Of a stretch of DNA of 64,000 nucleotides, positions 49,515 through 57,578 are shown piece after piece (the first letter of the stretch is position 1; the number at the start of each line of letters is the position of its first letter). Below the pieces are notes generated by a model. The model had not been told where the DNA came from and did not search any database. It worked only from the letters and a program-made list of their open reading frames with translations. Made by a program: the position numbers and the translations under genes. Source of the stretch: Corynebacterium maris DSM 45190. Its GTDB lineage: Bacteria; Actinomycetota; Actinomycetes; Mycobacteriales; Mycobacteriaceae. The DNA is taken from contig NC_021915.1 of NCBI RefSeq assembly GCF_000442645.1, positions 1,798,001 through 1,862,000 on the forward strand. Reading direction: 5' to 3'.

Positions 49515-50576
49515 ATGACACATAAATCGGCCGGCCCCGTCAGCTTCGGCCTCGACACCTTCGGCGACCTCACCCGCTCCCCGGCCGGGGACCTGCTGCC
49601 GGCGGATCAGGTCATCCGCAACGTCATCGAGGAGGCGGTGCTCGCCGAGGGGGTCGACGTGGACTTCTTCGGCGTCGGCGAACATCACCGCCCCGACTAC
49701 GCGGTCTCCGCCCCGGACGTCGTCCTGGCGGCGATCGCCTCCCGCACCAAACGCATCCGGCTCGGCTCCTCGGTGGTCGTGCTGTCCTCGGATGATCCGG
49801 TGCGCGTCTTTGAACGCTTCTCCACGCTGCACGCCATCTCGCGGGGCCGGGCGGAGTTGACCGTGGGACGCGGCTCCTTCACCGAGTCTTTTTCCCTGTT
49901 CGGTTACGACCTGAGCGACTACGAGGTGCTCTTCGAGGAGAAGCTCGACCTATTGCGCGCGGTCCTTGACGCCGACCGCGACGATGCGGCGGTGAGCTGG
50001 GAGGGGAGCACGCGGGCGTCGATAAGCGAACAACGCCTGCACCCGCCGACCGCCGCCCCTCTGTCCGCCTGAGTGGCCGTCGGCGGCAACCCCAAGTCGG
50101 CGCTGCGCGCGGCCCGACAGCGCTTCGGCCTCGCGATCGCCGTCATCGGCGGCAACCCCATGTACTTCAAGACCTACGCCGACCTTTATCACCGCGCCAA
50201 CGAACAGCTGGGACACCCGCGGGGCCCGGTCAGCGTGCACTCCCCCGGGCTGGTCGCGGCGACGGACGCGGAGGCCCGCGAGCGGATCTTCGAGGACTGG
50301 AAGACACAGCAACGACACACCGGCGCCGAACGCGGCTGGCCGGCGCCGACCAACGGGCAGTTCAACATGGAGCTCGACCACGGCTCCTTGTACGCCGGCT
50401 CGCCGGAGACCGTGGCGAAGAAAATCGCCCGGACAGTAAAGAACCTGAACCTGGACCGGTTCGTGTTGAAGTACTCCAACGGTCCGGCCCCACACGAGCA
50501 CGCCCTGGAGAGCATCCGTCTCTACGGCGAAGATGTCATCCCGCTGGTGCGCGAGATCCTCGGGCGCCCAGCGTGA
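49515..50576 (+). pseudogene. Luciferase-like monooxygenase family gene interrupted by an in-frame TGA
   Basis: One 354-codon frame aligns end to end with the intact neighbour at 50652-51716. It is broken only at codon 186, where CTG-TCC-GCC-TGA-GTG-GCC stands for the neighbour's Leu-Lys-Ala-Trp-Val-Ala. TGG to TGA is a single-base change. The two pieces are 49515-50072 and 50073-50576, the second beginning with a GTG that could permit re-initiation. Conserved segments on both sides (VGEHHRPDYAVS, SSDDPVRVFERFS, AERGWPAPTNGQFN, VLKYSNGPAPHEHALESIRL) show little other decay. No ribosome-binding site is evident before the first ATG. Read-through or two-piece function cannot be excluded. Confidence 0.85.
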
Positions 50577-50651
50577 CCCCTCGACCCACCGACACACATT
50601 GTTGACGTATCCTCATTTTATAGACGATCCACAAACTTCAGGAGAAAACCC

Positions 50652-51716
50652 ATGACCCAGCTCATCGACCCGCACGCCATTGAATTCGGCCTCGACACCT
50701 TCGGCGACGTCCAATCCGATACCGACGGCAACCTGCTGCCCCACGGCCAGGTCATCCGCAACGTCGTCGACGAAGCGGTGCTCGCCGACGAGGTCGGCAT
50801 CGACGTCTTCGGCATCGGCGAACACCACCGCGAGGACTACGCCGTGCCCTCGCCCGACATGCTGCTGGCCAACATCGCGGCCCGCACCGACAACATCAAG
50901 CTCACGACCTCTGTCATCGTGTTGTCCTCCGACGACCCGGTCCGCGTCTTCGAACGTTTCTCCTCCCTGCAGGCGCTGTCGAACGGGCGCGCGGAAATGA
51001 CCCTGGGGCGCGGTTCCTTCACCGAGTCCTTCCCGCTCTTCGGCTACGACCTGCGCGACTACGAGGCGCTCTTCGAGGAGAAACTCGACCTCATGGCACA
51101 CATCCTCGAAGCCGACCGCACCGGGGGATCTGTCACCTGGTCCGGCTCCACGCGCGCGGGACTGAAGGACCAAAAGCTCTACCCGCCGACCGAAACCCCG
51201 CTGAAAGCCTGGGTGGCGGTCGGCGGATCCCCGGAGTCCGTGGTGCGTGCCGCCCGGCACAAGATGCCGCTGATGCTGGCCATCATCGGCGGCGCCCCGC
51301 GCCGCTTCCGCCCCTTCGTCGACCTCTACGAACGCGCGAATGAGCAGCTCGGCAACGAACGACTGCCCGTGGGCGCCCACTTCTACGGCTTCGTCGCAGA
51401 AACCGACGAGGAGGCCCAAGAAAAGATGTACCCGTACTGGGACGCGGTGCAGCGGCTCGTCGGCAAGGACCGCGGCTGGCCGGCGCCGACCAAACACAAG
51501 TTCCTGCATGAGGTGGACCGCGGAGCCATGCACCTGGGTTCGGTGGAGACCGTCGCCCAGAAAACCGCCCGTTCCATCCGGCAGCTCGGTCTGGACCGTT
51601 TCGTGTTCAAGTACTCCAACGGCCCGATCCCGCACGAGTACTCCATGGAGTCGATCCGCCTGATCGGCGAGCAAGTCATCCCACGCGTGCGCGAGATCCT
51701 CGCCGAGGAGCAGTAG
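50652..51716 (+). CDS. Luciferase-like monooxygenase (LLM-class flavin-dependent oxidoreductase)
   Basis: This 354-residue protein belongs to the bacterial luciferase-like TIM-barrel family, which uses reduced FMN or F420 and oxygen. Typical segments are IEFGLDTFGDV, IDVFGIGEHHREDYA, TSVIVLSSDDPVRVFERFS, TLGRGSFTESFPLFGYDL and AVGGSPESVVRAARH. The substrate is unknown. GGAG lies upstream of the ATG. It is the intact member of a tandem duplication; the upstream copy has a stop codon where this one has Trp187. Confidence 0.9.
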   Translation: MTQLIDPHAIEFGLDTFGDVQSDTDGNLLPHGQVIRNVVDEAVLADEVGIDVFGIGEHHREDYAVPSPDMLLANIAARTDNIKLTTSVIVLSSDDPVRVFERFSSLQALSNGRAEMTLGRGSFTESFPLFGYDLRDYEALFEEKLDLMAHILEADRTGGSVTWSGSTRAGLKDQKLYPPTETPLKAWVAVGGSPESVVRAARHKMPLMLAIIGGAPRRFRPFVDLYERANEQLGNERLPVGAHFYGFVAETDEEAQEKMYPYWDAVQRLVGKDRGWPAPTKHKFLHEVDRGAMHLGSVETVAQKTARSIRQLGLDRFVFKYSNGPIPHEYSMESIRLIGEQVIPRVREILAEEQ

Positions 51717-51745
51717 CCTCCTGCGCAGGGATTAAGCTGACCGGT

Positions 51746-52222
51746 GTGGACACGACCTACGGCAACCGGATCCCGCCCTCCTACCGGTGGGCGGTGACCA
51801 TGTTGGTGCTCGTGCCGCTGGCGTTTTTAGGGTGGGCCGCTGCGGCTGGCCTCGTCAGCCCGACGTCGGCGTTTCTCGTCATGCTGCTCGGCGTGGGGTT
51901 CGTCGCCGCGTACTGGAAAGCCGGCACGACGGTGTCCATACGTGGCGGGGTTATCCATCTGCGTCTTTTCCCTCTCTGGGGCACCCGCGTGCGTTTCGAG
52001 CAGATCCAGACCGTCGCCGTCGAGCCCATCGCACCCCTCGGCAGGGAGTGGGGTAACCGCGGCTCCCTGCGGCGCGACGGTGAGATCTTCGTCGACGCCG
52101 GGCACTCGACGACCTGCCTGGCCGTCTATCTTCTCGACGGCTCCGTGATTCGTCTTGGCATGTCCTCGCCGGAGCACGCCCACGCCCTCGTCGCGACCCT
52201 GTCAACGAAGGTGCAGCCATGA
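51746..52222 (+). CDS. Small membrane protein with PH-like domain
   Basis: The 158-residue product has two N-terminal membrane helices (about residues 14-34 and 39-56). A beta-rich cytosolic domain follows (VSIRGGVIHLRLFPLWGTRVRFEQIQTVAVEP), resembling PH-like membrane-associated domains. The start is GTG 51746. Its stop overlaps the start of the DUF1648 gene by 4 nt (ATGA), so the two are co-translated. No function is known. Confidence 0.7.
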   Translation: MDTTYGNRIPPSYRWAVTMLVLVPLAFLGWAAAAGLVSPTSAFLVMLLGVGFVAAYWKAGTTVSIRGGVIHLRLFPLWGTRVRFEQIQTVAVEPIAPLGREWGNRGSLRRDGEIFVDAGHSTTCLAVYLLDGSVIRLGMSSPEHAHALVATLSTKVQP

Positions 52223-52677
52223 ACATCACCTTGGATCCCGTCCACCGGGCGCTGCGGGCCGGCACCGTGGTCGCCGCGGTGCTCGTGCCCCTTTATTTCC
52301 TGGTGGGATCCCTCGGCCTAGCAAGCGAACTGCCGATGCAATACTCCTTCGACGGGGAAGTCTCCCGCACCGGTTCCGTCACAGAGGCCCGCGTGACGGT
52401 GGCTGTCCTGGGTGTCGTGGCCATTGGCCTGATCGTCTTGGCCCGCTTTCCACACACCTTCAACTACCTGGTCGCCATCACCGAAGACAACAAACTGCGA
52501 CAATACCGCAACGCCGTGCAGATGATGCTCTGGCTGGCTGCGACCTTCGTCGGCGTGCAGATCATCATGGTCGGCGAATGGCTGCACGGCTGGCCGATCA
52601 TTCTGGTGTTCGTTCCCCTCGCCGCGATCGGGGCGGCGGCCGTCTATTTTCTGTCCCGGATGTTCCGGCTCAAGTAG
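52219..52677 (+). CDS. DUF1648-type membrane protein
   Basis: This 152-residue protein has about four hydrophobic segments. After the first comes a DUF1648-like extracytoplasmic loop (ELPMQYSFDGEVSRTGSV), related to the SdpI immunity-protein family. It is coupled by a 4-nt overlap to the PH-like membrane protein gene upstream. Its last 8 bp overlap the convergent KstD-like gene. Function in this family outside SdpI is not established. Confidence 0.7.
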   Translation: MNITLDPVHRALRAGTVVAAVLVPLYFLVGSLGLASELPMQYSFDGEVSRTGSVTEARVTVAVLGVVAIGLIVLARFPHTFNYLVAITEDNKLRQYRNAVQMMLWLAATFVGVQIIMVGEWLHGWPIILVFVPLAAIGAAAVYFLSRMFRLK

Positions 52678-54379
52678 CGCTTACTGGCGCCTTCTTCCGC
52701 TGCTCTAACTGTTCAGTGACGTGCCGGGCGGCGAGCCAGGAAAAGACCATACCTTGCCCGATCGTGGCGCCCGGGCCGGGATAGAACTTGCCGAAGACGT
52801 TGGCCGAGACGTTTCCGCTGGCATACAGGCCTTCGATCGGGGCGCCGTCCTCTCCTAGGACACGGGCGTGCTCGTCGGCGTCCACCCCGCCACAAGTGCC
52901 GAGGTCTCCCGGCACGACCTGTACCGCATAGAAGGGGCCCTTGCGTAGCGGCCGCAGGTTCGGGTTGGGCGTGTTCGTCGGGTCCCCGTAGTAGCGGTCG
53001 TAGTGGGATTGGCCGCGCCCGAAGTCGTCGTCGTTTCCTTGCGACGCCAACAAGTTGAAGCGCTCCACGCCTGCGGGCAGACCCGTCACCCCGATGGCGT
53101 CGGCCAGTTCCTCGATGCTCGCGGCCTTGTGGGCGACGCCGCCGTCGTACCAGCTCTTGGGGAGCGGCATGCCCGGCATCACTCCCCCGCCGAAGACATA
53201 GCTGTTGCGGTACTGCCGGTCGAAGATCAACCACGCAGGCAGGTGCGGGGCTTGTCCGTCATCTTGGCCCAGTATGATCTTTCCGGCGGTCATGTAGTCC
53301 GCCGACTCATTGAAGAAACGATTGCCGGTGGCGTCGACGATCATCGAGCCAGGCAAGGAACGCTCGGCCAAGAGCACGGAGGGCCCCGCGCCCTCCTCGG
53401 CGGGCGGGATTGCCGGGAACCACCATGCCTGATCCAGCAGAGAAGTCGCGGCGCCGACCTGCTGCGCTATGTTCAGGACATCGCCTGTGTTGGCGGGGTT
53501 GCCGAACGCCCACCCTTTCCGCAAGGCGGTGGACTGGTACTTGTGCCGCAGCTGCAGGTTGTGGTCAAAACCGCCGGCGGCCAGCAGCACCCCGCCAGCC
53601 GTGTTGACCCGTACCGCTTCCCCGTTTCTGTCCACGACGACGCCGGTGATGCGGCCGTCGTCGACGATCAGGTCGGACAGGGGGCTGTCTGTCCACATCT
53701 CCACGCCTGCTTTGCGTGCTCCGGCGACGAGTCCCGCAGCCAGGGCGGTCCCTCCTGCAACCATGTTCTTGCCCAGCATCTTCCCGCCGACGCCCTGGGC
53801 GACGCGTTTGACGATCTGCGGCATTGCCTGGGCAGGCAGGCTACGCATGAGGTTCATCGAGCGGTAGTCGCTACCGGTGATGGGCATAGGGACGGGCGCC
53901 TGCATCGCGCTGCGGCGCACCATGGCGGCGTCTTCGCCCAGTGAGTTGAGATCGAAGGGCCGAGGTTCAATGGAGCGGCCCGTCGCGGAGCCGCCGACCA
54001 CGTCAGAAAAATAGTCGGCGTAGTTGCGCATGTGCAGAAACTGCAGGGGCGTCGCTGTACTGAGCTCTTCGGCGACGGTGGCTGCGTGCTTGATGTATGT
54101 GGTCCGCAGTTCACGGGGCGCGGTGTCGCCGACCACGGCATCGAGATAGGCTTCGGCTCTTTCTGGGGCGTCGGCCGCCCCTCCCTTGGCGGCGACGTCG
54201 TTGCCCGGAAGCCACATGCCGCCGCCGGACAGTGCCGTGGATCCGCCCAGATAGGAACTCTTTTCTACCACGAGGACCTTCAGTCCCGCCCGTGCCGCGG
54301 TGATGGCCCCGAATAGGCCGGAGCCGGCGCCCACGACAACCAGGTCATAAGCCTTGCCCGCATTTTCAGTGCCAGACAC
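52670..54379 (-). CDS. KstD-like FAD flavoprotein (3-ketosteroid delta-1-dehydrogenase family)
   Basis: The 569-residue protein has an N-terminal FAD motif (LVVVGAGSGLFGAITAARAG), then VVEKSSYLGGSTALSGGGMWLPGN and the C-terminal GPFYAVQVVPGDLGTCGGVD plus GLYASGNVSANVFGKFYPGPG. This pattern matches 3-ketosteroid delta-1-dehydrogenases, and tyrosines at the expected active-site places (NYADYF, NESADY, GPFYAV) are kept. Related fumarate-reductase-type enzymes are an alternative. GTG 54379 is preceded by GGGAGG 5 nt upstream. No other steroid-catabolism gene is in the window. A CRP/GlxR-like site lies just upstream. Confidence 0.75.
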   Translation of the reverse strand: MSGTENAGKAYDLVVVGAGSGLFGAITAARAGLKVLVVEKSSYLGGSTALSGGGMWLPGNDVAAKGGAADAPERAEAYLDAVVGDTAPRELRTTYIKHAATVAEELSTATPLQFLHMRNYADYFSDVVGGSATGRSIEPRPFDLNSLGEDAAMVRRSAMQAPVPMPITGSDYRSMNLMRSLPAQAMPQIVKRVAQGVGGKMLGKNMVAGGTALAAGLVAGARKAGVEMWTDSPLSDLIVDDGRITGVVVDRNGEAVRVNTAGGVLLAAGGFDHNLQLRHKYQSTALRKGWAFGNPANTGDVLNIAQQVGAATSLLDQAWWFPAIPPAEEGAGPSVLLAERSLPGSMIVDATGNRFFNESADYMTAGKIILGQDDGQAPHLPAWLIFDRQYRNSYVFGGGVMPGMPLPKSWYDGGVAHKAASIEELADAIGVTGLPAGVERFNLLASQGNDDDFGRGQSHYDRYYGDPTNTPNPNLRPLRKGPFYAVQVVPGDLGTCGGVDADEHARVLGEDGAPIEGLYASGNVSANVFGKFYPGPGATIGQGMVFSWLAARHVTEQLEQRKKAPVSAT

Positions 54380-54396
54380 TATAGCCTCCCGCTCAT

Positions 54397-54412
54397 TGTG
54401 ATGTGATTCACT
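54397..54412. promoter_or_regulatory. Candidate GlxR/CRP-type binding site upstream of the KstD-like gene
   Basis: TGTGATGTGATTCACT matches TGTGA-N6-TCACA at 9 of 10 outer positions. It lies 17-33 bp before the GTG start of the minus-strand flavoprotein gene, within the likely promoter, a position suited to repression. Confidence 0.5.
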
Positions 54413-54470
54413 TAAATGTAGCAGCGGGGGGCGCCGATTTTAGGGCTTTCGTACAAGTATGACTTTCCGC

Positions 54471-54851
54471 TCACCGGCGCCCGTGCAAACGGTCCAGCTC
54501 GCGGCGTTCCTTCTTCGTCGGCCGCCCGGCACCGCGGTCGCGCACCGGCATGGACGCCAGCACTTCCTTCGGCGGAGGCGGCGGCGAGTGATCCGCGTAG
54601 CAGCGCCGCGCGACGGGCGCGCCGACGCGCTTGCGCACGGTGGCCAGCACCTCGAGCGTCATTTCGCGGTGGTCTTTCCAGATGCGTACGGTGTCGCCGG
54701 GCACGACCTGCGTGGCCGGCTTCACCGACGCACCGTTGAGTTTGACGTGCCCGGCGCGCACGGCGTCGGCGGCGGCGCCGCGGGTCTTGAAGAGGCGGAC
54801 CGCCCACACCCACACGTCGATGCGCACAGGGGTTCCGTCCGGCTGGGTCAT
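54471..54851 (-). CDS. S4-domain RNA-binding protein (Hsp15-like)
   Basis: This 126-residue protein has an N-terminal S4 RNA-binding domain (RIDVWVWAVRLFKTRGAAADAVRAGHVKLNG) and a basic, Pro-rich C-terminus. It is like Hsp15/HslR, which binds stalled 50S subunits carrying nascent chains in E. coli; the role here is inferred from that. The ATG follows the small membrane protein gene by 9 bp on the same strand, and 91 bp separate its stop from the KstD-like gene. Confidence 0.85.
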   Translation of the reverse strand: MTQPDGTPVRIDVWVWAVRLFKTRGAAADAVRAGHVKLNGASVKPATQVVPGDTVRIWKDHREMTLEVLATVRKRVGAPVARRCYADHSPPPPPKEVLASMPVRDRGAGRPTKKERRELDRLHGRR

Positions 54852-54860
54852 CCCGTGCTC

Positions 54861-55091
54861 CTAGTCCTTGCCGTTGAGGGTCTTGCGCACCTTGTTGGCG
54901 TTGATCAGGCCGCCGACGACGGCGATGATGAAGCCGAGGACGAGCCAGGTGGATCCGAACCCGGAGATGAGGAACATGCCCAGGCCGCCGACGAGGCCGC
55001 CGCCGACCCACAGGGCGGTGTTGCGGGTGTATTTGCGCACGTCGGATTTGCGCTTCTCGATGGGGTTGCTGGGGCGGGGCTGCATTGTCAT
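54861..55091 (-). CDS. Small two-helix membrane protein
   Basis: The 76-residue product has a charged N-terminus (RPSNPIEKRKSDVRKYTR) followed by two hydrophobic helices (about residues 25-43 and 47-63) and a short basic tail (NANKVRKTLNGKD). This gives a hairpin with both ends in the cytosol. It lies between yigZ and the S4-protein gene with gaps of 14 and 9 bp, so it is in the same transcription unit. I do not recognise a function. Confidence 0.7.
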   Translation of the reverse strand: MTMQPRPSNPIEKRKSDVRKYTRNTALWVGGGLVGGLGMFLISGFGSTWLVLGFIIAVVGGLINANKVRKTLNGKD

Positions 55092-55105
55092 GGGGTCAAT
55101 CCTAC

Positions 55106-55753
55106 TTAGTCTCCGGCGGTTTCCACCCAGGCGGTTCCGGCTTCACGGGTGGAGGTCTGTCCTTGTGTCAACGTCGCGAGGAGGTCATTTAGTTCCTCCG
55201 CCCCGCCGGGGTCGACGGCGAGGGTGTAGGTGGCGTGGGCTCCATAGGACACGTCGACCACCTCGACTCCCCGGGCGCGCAGCTCGGCTTCGATCCGGCC
55301 GGCGTCGGCGTGGGGGAAGTCGGCCTGGCGGAGCTCTTTTTGGGAGCGGGTGACCTGTTCGACCAGCGGGAGGGCGTCACCGACGGAGTTGGAGTAGGCG
55401 TGCACCAGTCCCCCGCCGCCGAGTTTGACGCCGCCGAAGTAGCGGGTGACCACGGCGGCGATATCGAGCATCCCGGAGCCTTTGAGCTGTTCGAGCATGG
55501 GCTTGCCGGCGGTGCCGGAGGGCTCCCCGTCGTCGGAGGAGCGTTCCACGGGGTTAGAGCCCTCGACGTGGTGGAGGTAGGCGCTGCAGTTGTGGGTGGC
55601 GTCCGGGTAGCGGGCCTTGATTTCCTGGATGAAGTCGCGGGCCTCATCCGAGTCGCGGACGCGGCGGATGTGGGTGATGAAGCGGGAGCGTTTGATCTCC
55701 CATTCGTACTCGGTGGTGACGTCGGCGCGGGGCAGGCGGTAGGAGGATTGCAT
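55106..55753 (-). CDS. IMPACT/YigZ family protein
   Basis: This 215-residue protein has the UPF0029 N-terminal signature: EIKRSRFITHIRRV, HNCSAYLHHVEGSNPVERSSDDGEPSGTAGKPMLEQL and TRYFGGVKLGGGGLVHAYSN. A C-terminal EF-G-like domain follows. Family members are linked to translation control (IMPACT binds GCN1 in eukaryotes), and the bacterial role is unclear. ATG 55753 is preferred; the ATG at 55816 would run into the promoter of divergent treZ, whose start is 55 bp away. Confidence 0.9.
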   Translation of the reverse strand: MQSSYRLPRADVTTEYEWEIKRSRFITHIRRVRDSDEARDFIQEIKARYPDATHNCSAYLHHVEGSNPVERSSDDGEPSGTAGKPMLEQLKGSGMLDIAAVVTRYFGGVKLGGGGLVHAYSNSVGDALPLVEQVTRSQKELRQADFPHADAGRIEAELRARGVEVVDVSYGAHATYTLAVDPGGAEELNDLLATLTQGQTSTREAGTAWVETAGD

Positions 55754-55808
55754 GTCGCCTTTGAGCCTACCCGTGCAGGGCGGGGGAAAAATCCATAGCC
55801 TGGAGGGC

Positions 55809-57578
55809 ATGGACACAGCGACTTACCCGGGATCCGACTTCTTCGCCGTTTGGGCGCCTGCCCCTGAGGAGGTTCGTCTGCGCGTCGGCGTGGAGGACTC
55901 CGCGGTGTATCCGATGGCCAAGCGCGCCGGTGACTGGTGGGTGTGCTCGGAGCCGGGGGTCACGAAAGAACCCGGCCTGCGGTATGGCTTCGAGCTGCTC
56001 ATCGACGGCGAGTGGTCCCCCACGTTCCCCGATCCGCGCACCCGCGCCCAGCCCGACGGCATTCACGGGCTTTCCGAGGTGGTGACCGAGGACTTCGCCT
56101 GGACCGACGAGGCCTGGACCGGGCGGACGTTGGAGTCGATGGTGATCTACGAGCTGCACGTGGGCACCTTCACCCCGGAGGGGACCTTCGACGCGGTCAT
56201 CGACAAGCTCGACCATCTGAGTGATCTGGGTGTCACCGCCCTCGAGCTGATGCCGGTCAATCCCTTCGGCGGGGAGCGCAACTGGGGCTACGACGGGGTG
56301 GATTGGCTCGCCGTCCAGCACTCCTACGGTGGGCCGGAGGGACTGAAGCGACTGGTCGACGCGTGCCACAACCGCGGGATCGCCGTCATCTTGGACGTGG
56401 TGTACAACCACTTCGGCCCCGACGGAAACTACAACGGCCTCTACGGGCCCTATACTGCCGGCGGCTCCACCGGCTGGGGCGAGACGGTGAACCTGTCCAA
56501 CCACCAGTCGGATGAAGTGCGCGCCTACGTGCTCGACTCCGTGCGCCAATGGCTGGGCGAATTCCACATCGACGGGCTGCGCTTGGATGCGGTGCACTCT
56601 TACGACGACCGCGGCGCCTACTCGATCATGGAACAGATGCGGGCGGTCGCAGACGATGTCCAGGGCCGCACCGGCATCCCGAAGACGCTCATCGCGGAAT
56701 CCGACCTGAACGACCCACGCCTACTCACCGACCGCGCCGGCGGTGGCTACGGCCTGGACGGCCAGTGGGTCGACGACATCCACCACGCGTTGCACACGCT
56801 GGTGTCCGGGGAAGACCACGCCTACTACGAAGACTTCGGTTCCCTGGAGGTGCTGCTCAAGGCCCTGCGGGAGGGCTGGTTTTTCACCGGCACCTATTCC
56901 TCTTATCGGGGACGCACCCACGGGCGGGAGATCAACAAGGAGCACGTGCCCGCCTGGAAGCTGGTCACCTACACCACCACGCACGATCAGACCGGCAACC
57001 GGGCGGCGGGCGATCGCCCGTCGATGAACCTGAGCCCGGAGCAGCAGGTGCTCAAAGCGGCGGTGATCTACTGCTCGCCCTTTACCCCGATGCTGTTCAT
57101 GGGCGAGGAGTTCGGCGCGACGACGCCTTTCCCCTTCTTCTGCTCGCACACTGACGAGCACCTCAATGAGGCGACCCGGGAGGGGCGTCGCCGCGAGTTC
57201 GCCCACTCCGGGTGGGATGACCACGAGGTGCCGGACCCGGCGTCGGAGGCGACGTATTCCTCCGCGAAGCTAGATTGGAACTTCGACGCCGACCAACAAC
57301 GCATCCTGGAGGGCTACACCACCCTGCTGCGGTTGCGCCGGGAGCTGCAGCTGGCGCGCCCGGACCTGCGCGAGCTGACGGTCGACGGCGGGGGCGACGA
57401 AATGGCGCCCTGGTTGGCGATGGGCAACGACGAGCACCTGCTGCTGGCAAACCTCTCCGGACGCACCGCACACGTGCCCTACGGCGGACAGCTGGTGTAT
57501 TCCTTCACCGACCCGCAGGTCGGCGACGAGGCCACCGAATTGGCGCCGTGGGAGTTCGCGCTGGTCAAACGTTCCTAG
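55809..57578 (+). CDS. treZ: Maltooligosyltrehalose trehalohydrolase TreZ
   Basis: TreZ cleaves free trehalose from the maltooligosyltrehalose made by TreY. The 589-residue GH13 protein has a short N-terminal beta domain (FFAVWAPAPEEVRLRV). The catalytic barrel includes VILDVVYNHFGPDGNY, FHIDGLRLDAVHSYDDR (nucleophile Asp), TLIAESDLNDPRLL (Glu) and TYTTTHDQTGNRAAGDR (Asp). GGAGGG lies directly before the ATG at 55809; the longer open frame to 55752 overlaps yigZ. Its stop codon abuts the stop of ilvA. Confidence 0.97.
   Translation: MDTATYPGSDFFAVWAPAPEEVRLRVGVEDSAVYPMAKRAGDWWVCSEPGVTKEPGLRYGFELLIDGEWSPTFPDPRTRAQPDGIHGLSEVVTEDFAWTDEAWTGRTLESMVIYELHVGTFTPEGTFDAVIDKLDHLSDLGVTALELMPVNPFGGERNWGYDGVDWLAVQHSYGGPEGLKRLVDACHNRGIAVILDVVYNHFGPDGNYNGLYGPYTAGGSTGWGETVNLSNHQSDEVRAYVLDSVRQWLGEFHIDGLRLDAVHSYDDRGAYSIMEQMRAVADDVQGRTGIPKTLIAESDLNDPRLLTDRAGGGYGLDGQWVDDIHHALHTLVSGEDHAYYEDFGSLEVLLKALREGWFFTGTYSSYRGRTHGREINKEHVPAWKLVTYTTTHDQTGNRAAGDRPSMNLSPEQQVLKAAVIYCSPFTPMLFMGEEFGATTPFPFFCSHTDEHLNEATREGRRREFAHSGWDDHEVPDPASEATYSSAKLDWNFDADQQRILEGYTTLLRLRRELQLARPDLRELTVDGGGDEMAPWLAMGNDEHLLLANLSGRTAHVPYGGQLVYSFTDPQVGDEATELAPWEFALVKRS

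Noticed and set aside
50067..50075. Selenocysteine or recoded TGA in the first luciferase-like gene
   Set aside because: The intact paralog has Trp, not Cys, at this place, and no SECIS-like hairpin is visible after the codon. A nonsense mutation is simpler.
50602..50624. TTGACG and TATAGA as a sigma-70 type promoter before the intact luciferase-like gene
   Set aside because: The spacer is only 11 bp, too short for a working -35/-10 pair.
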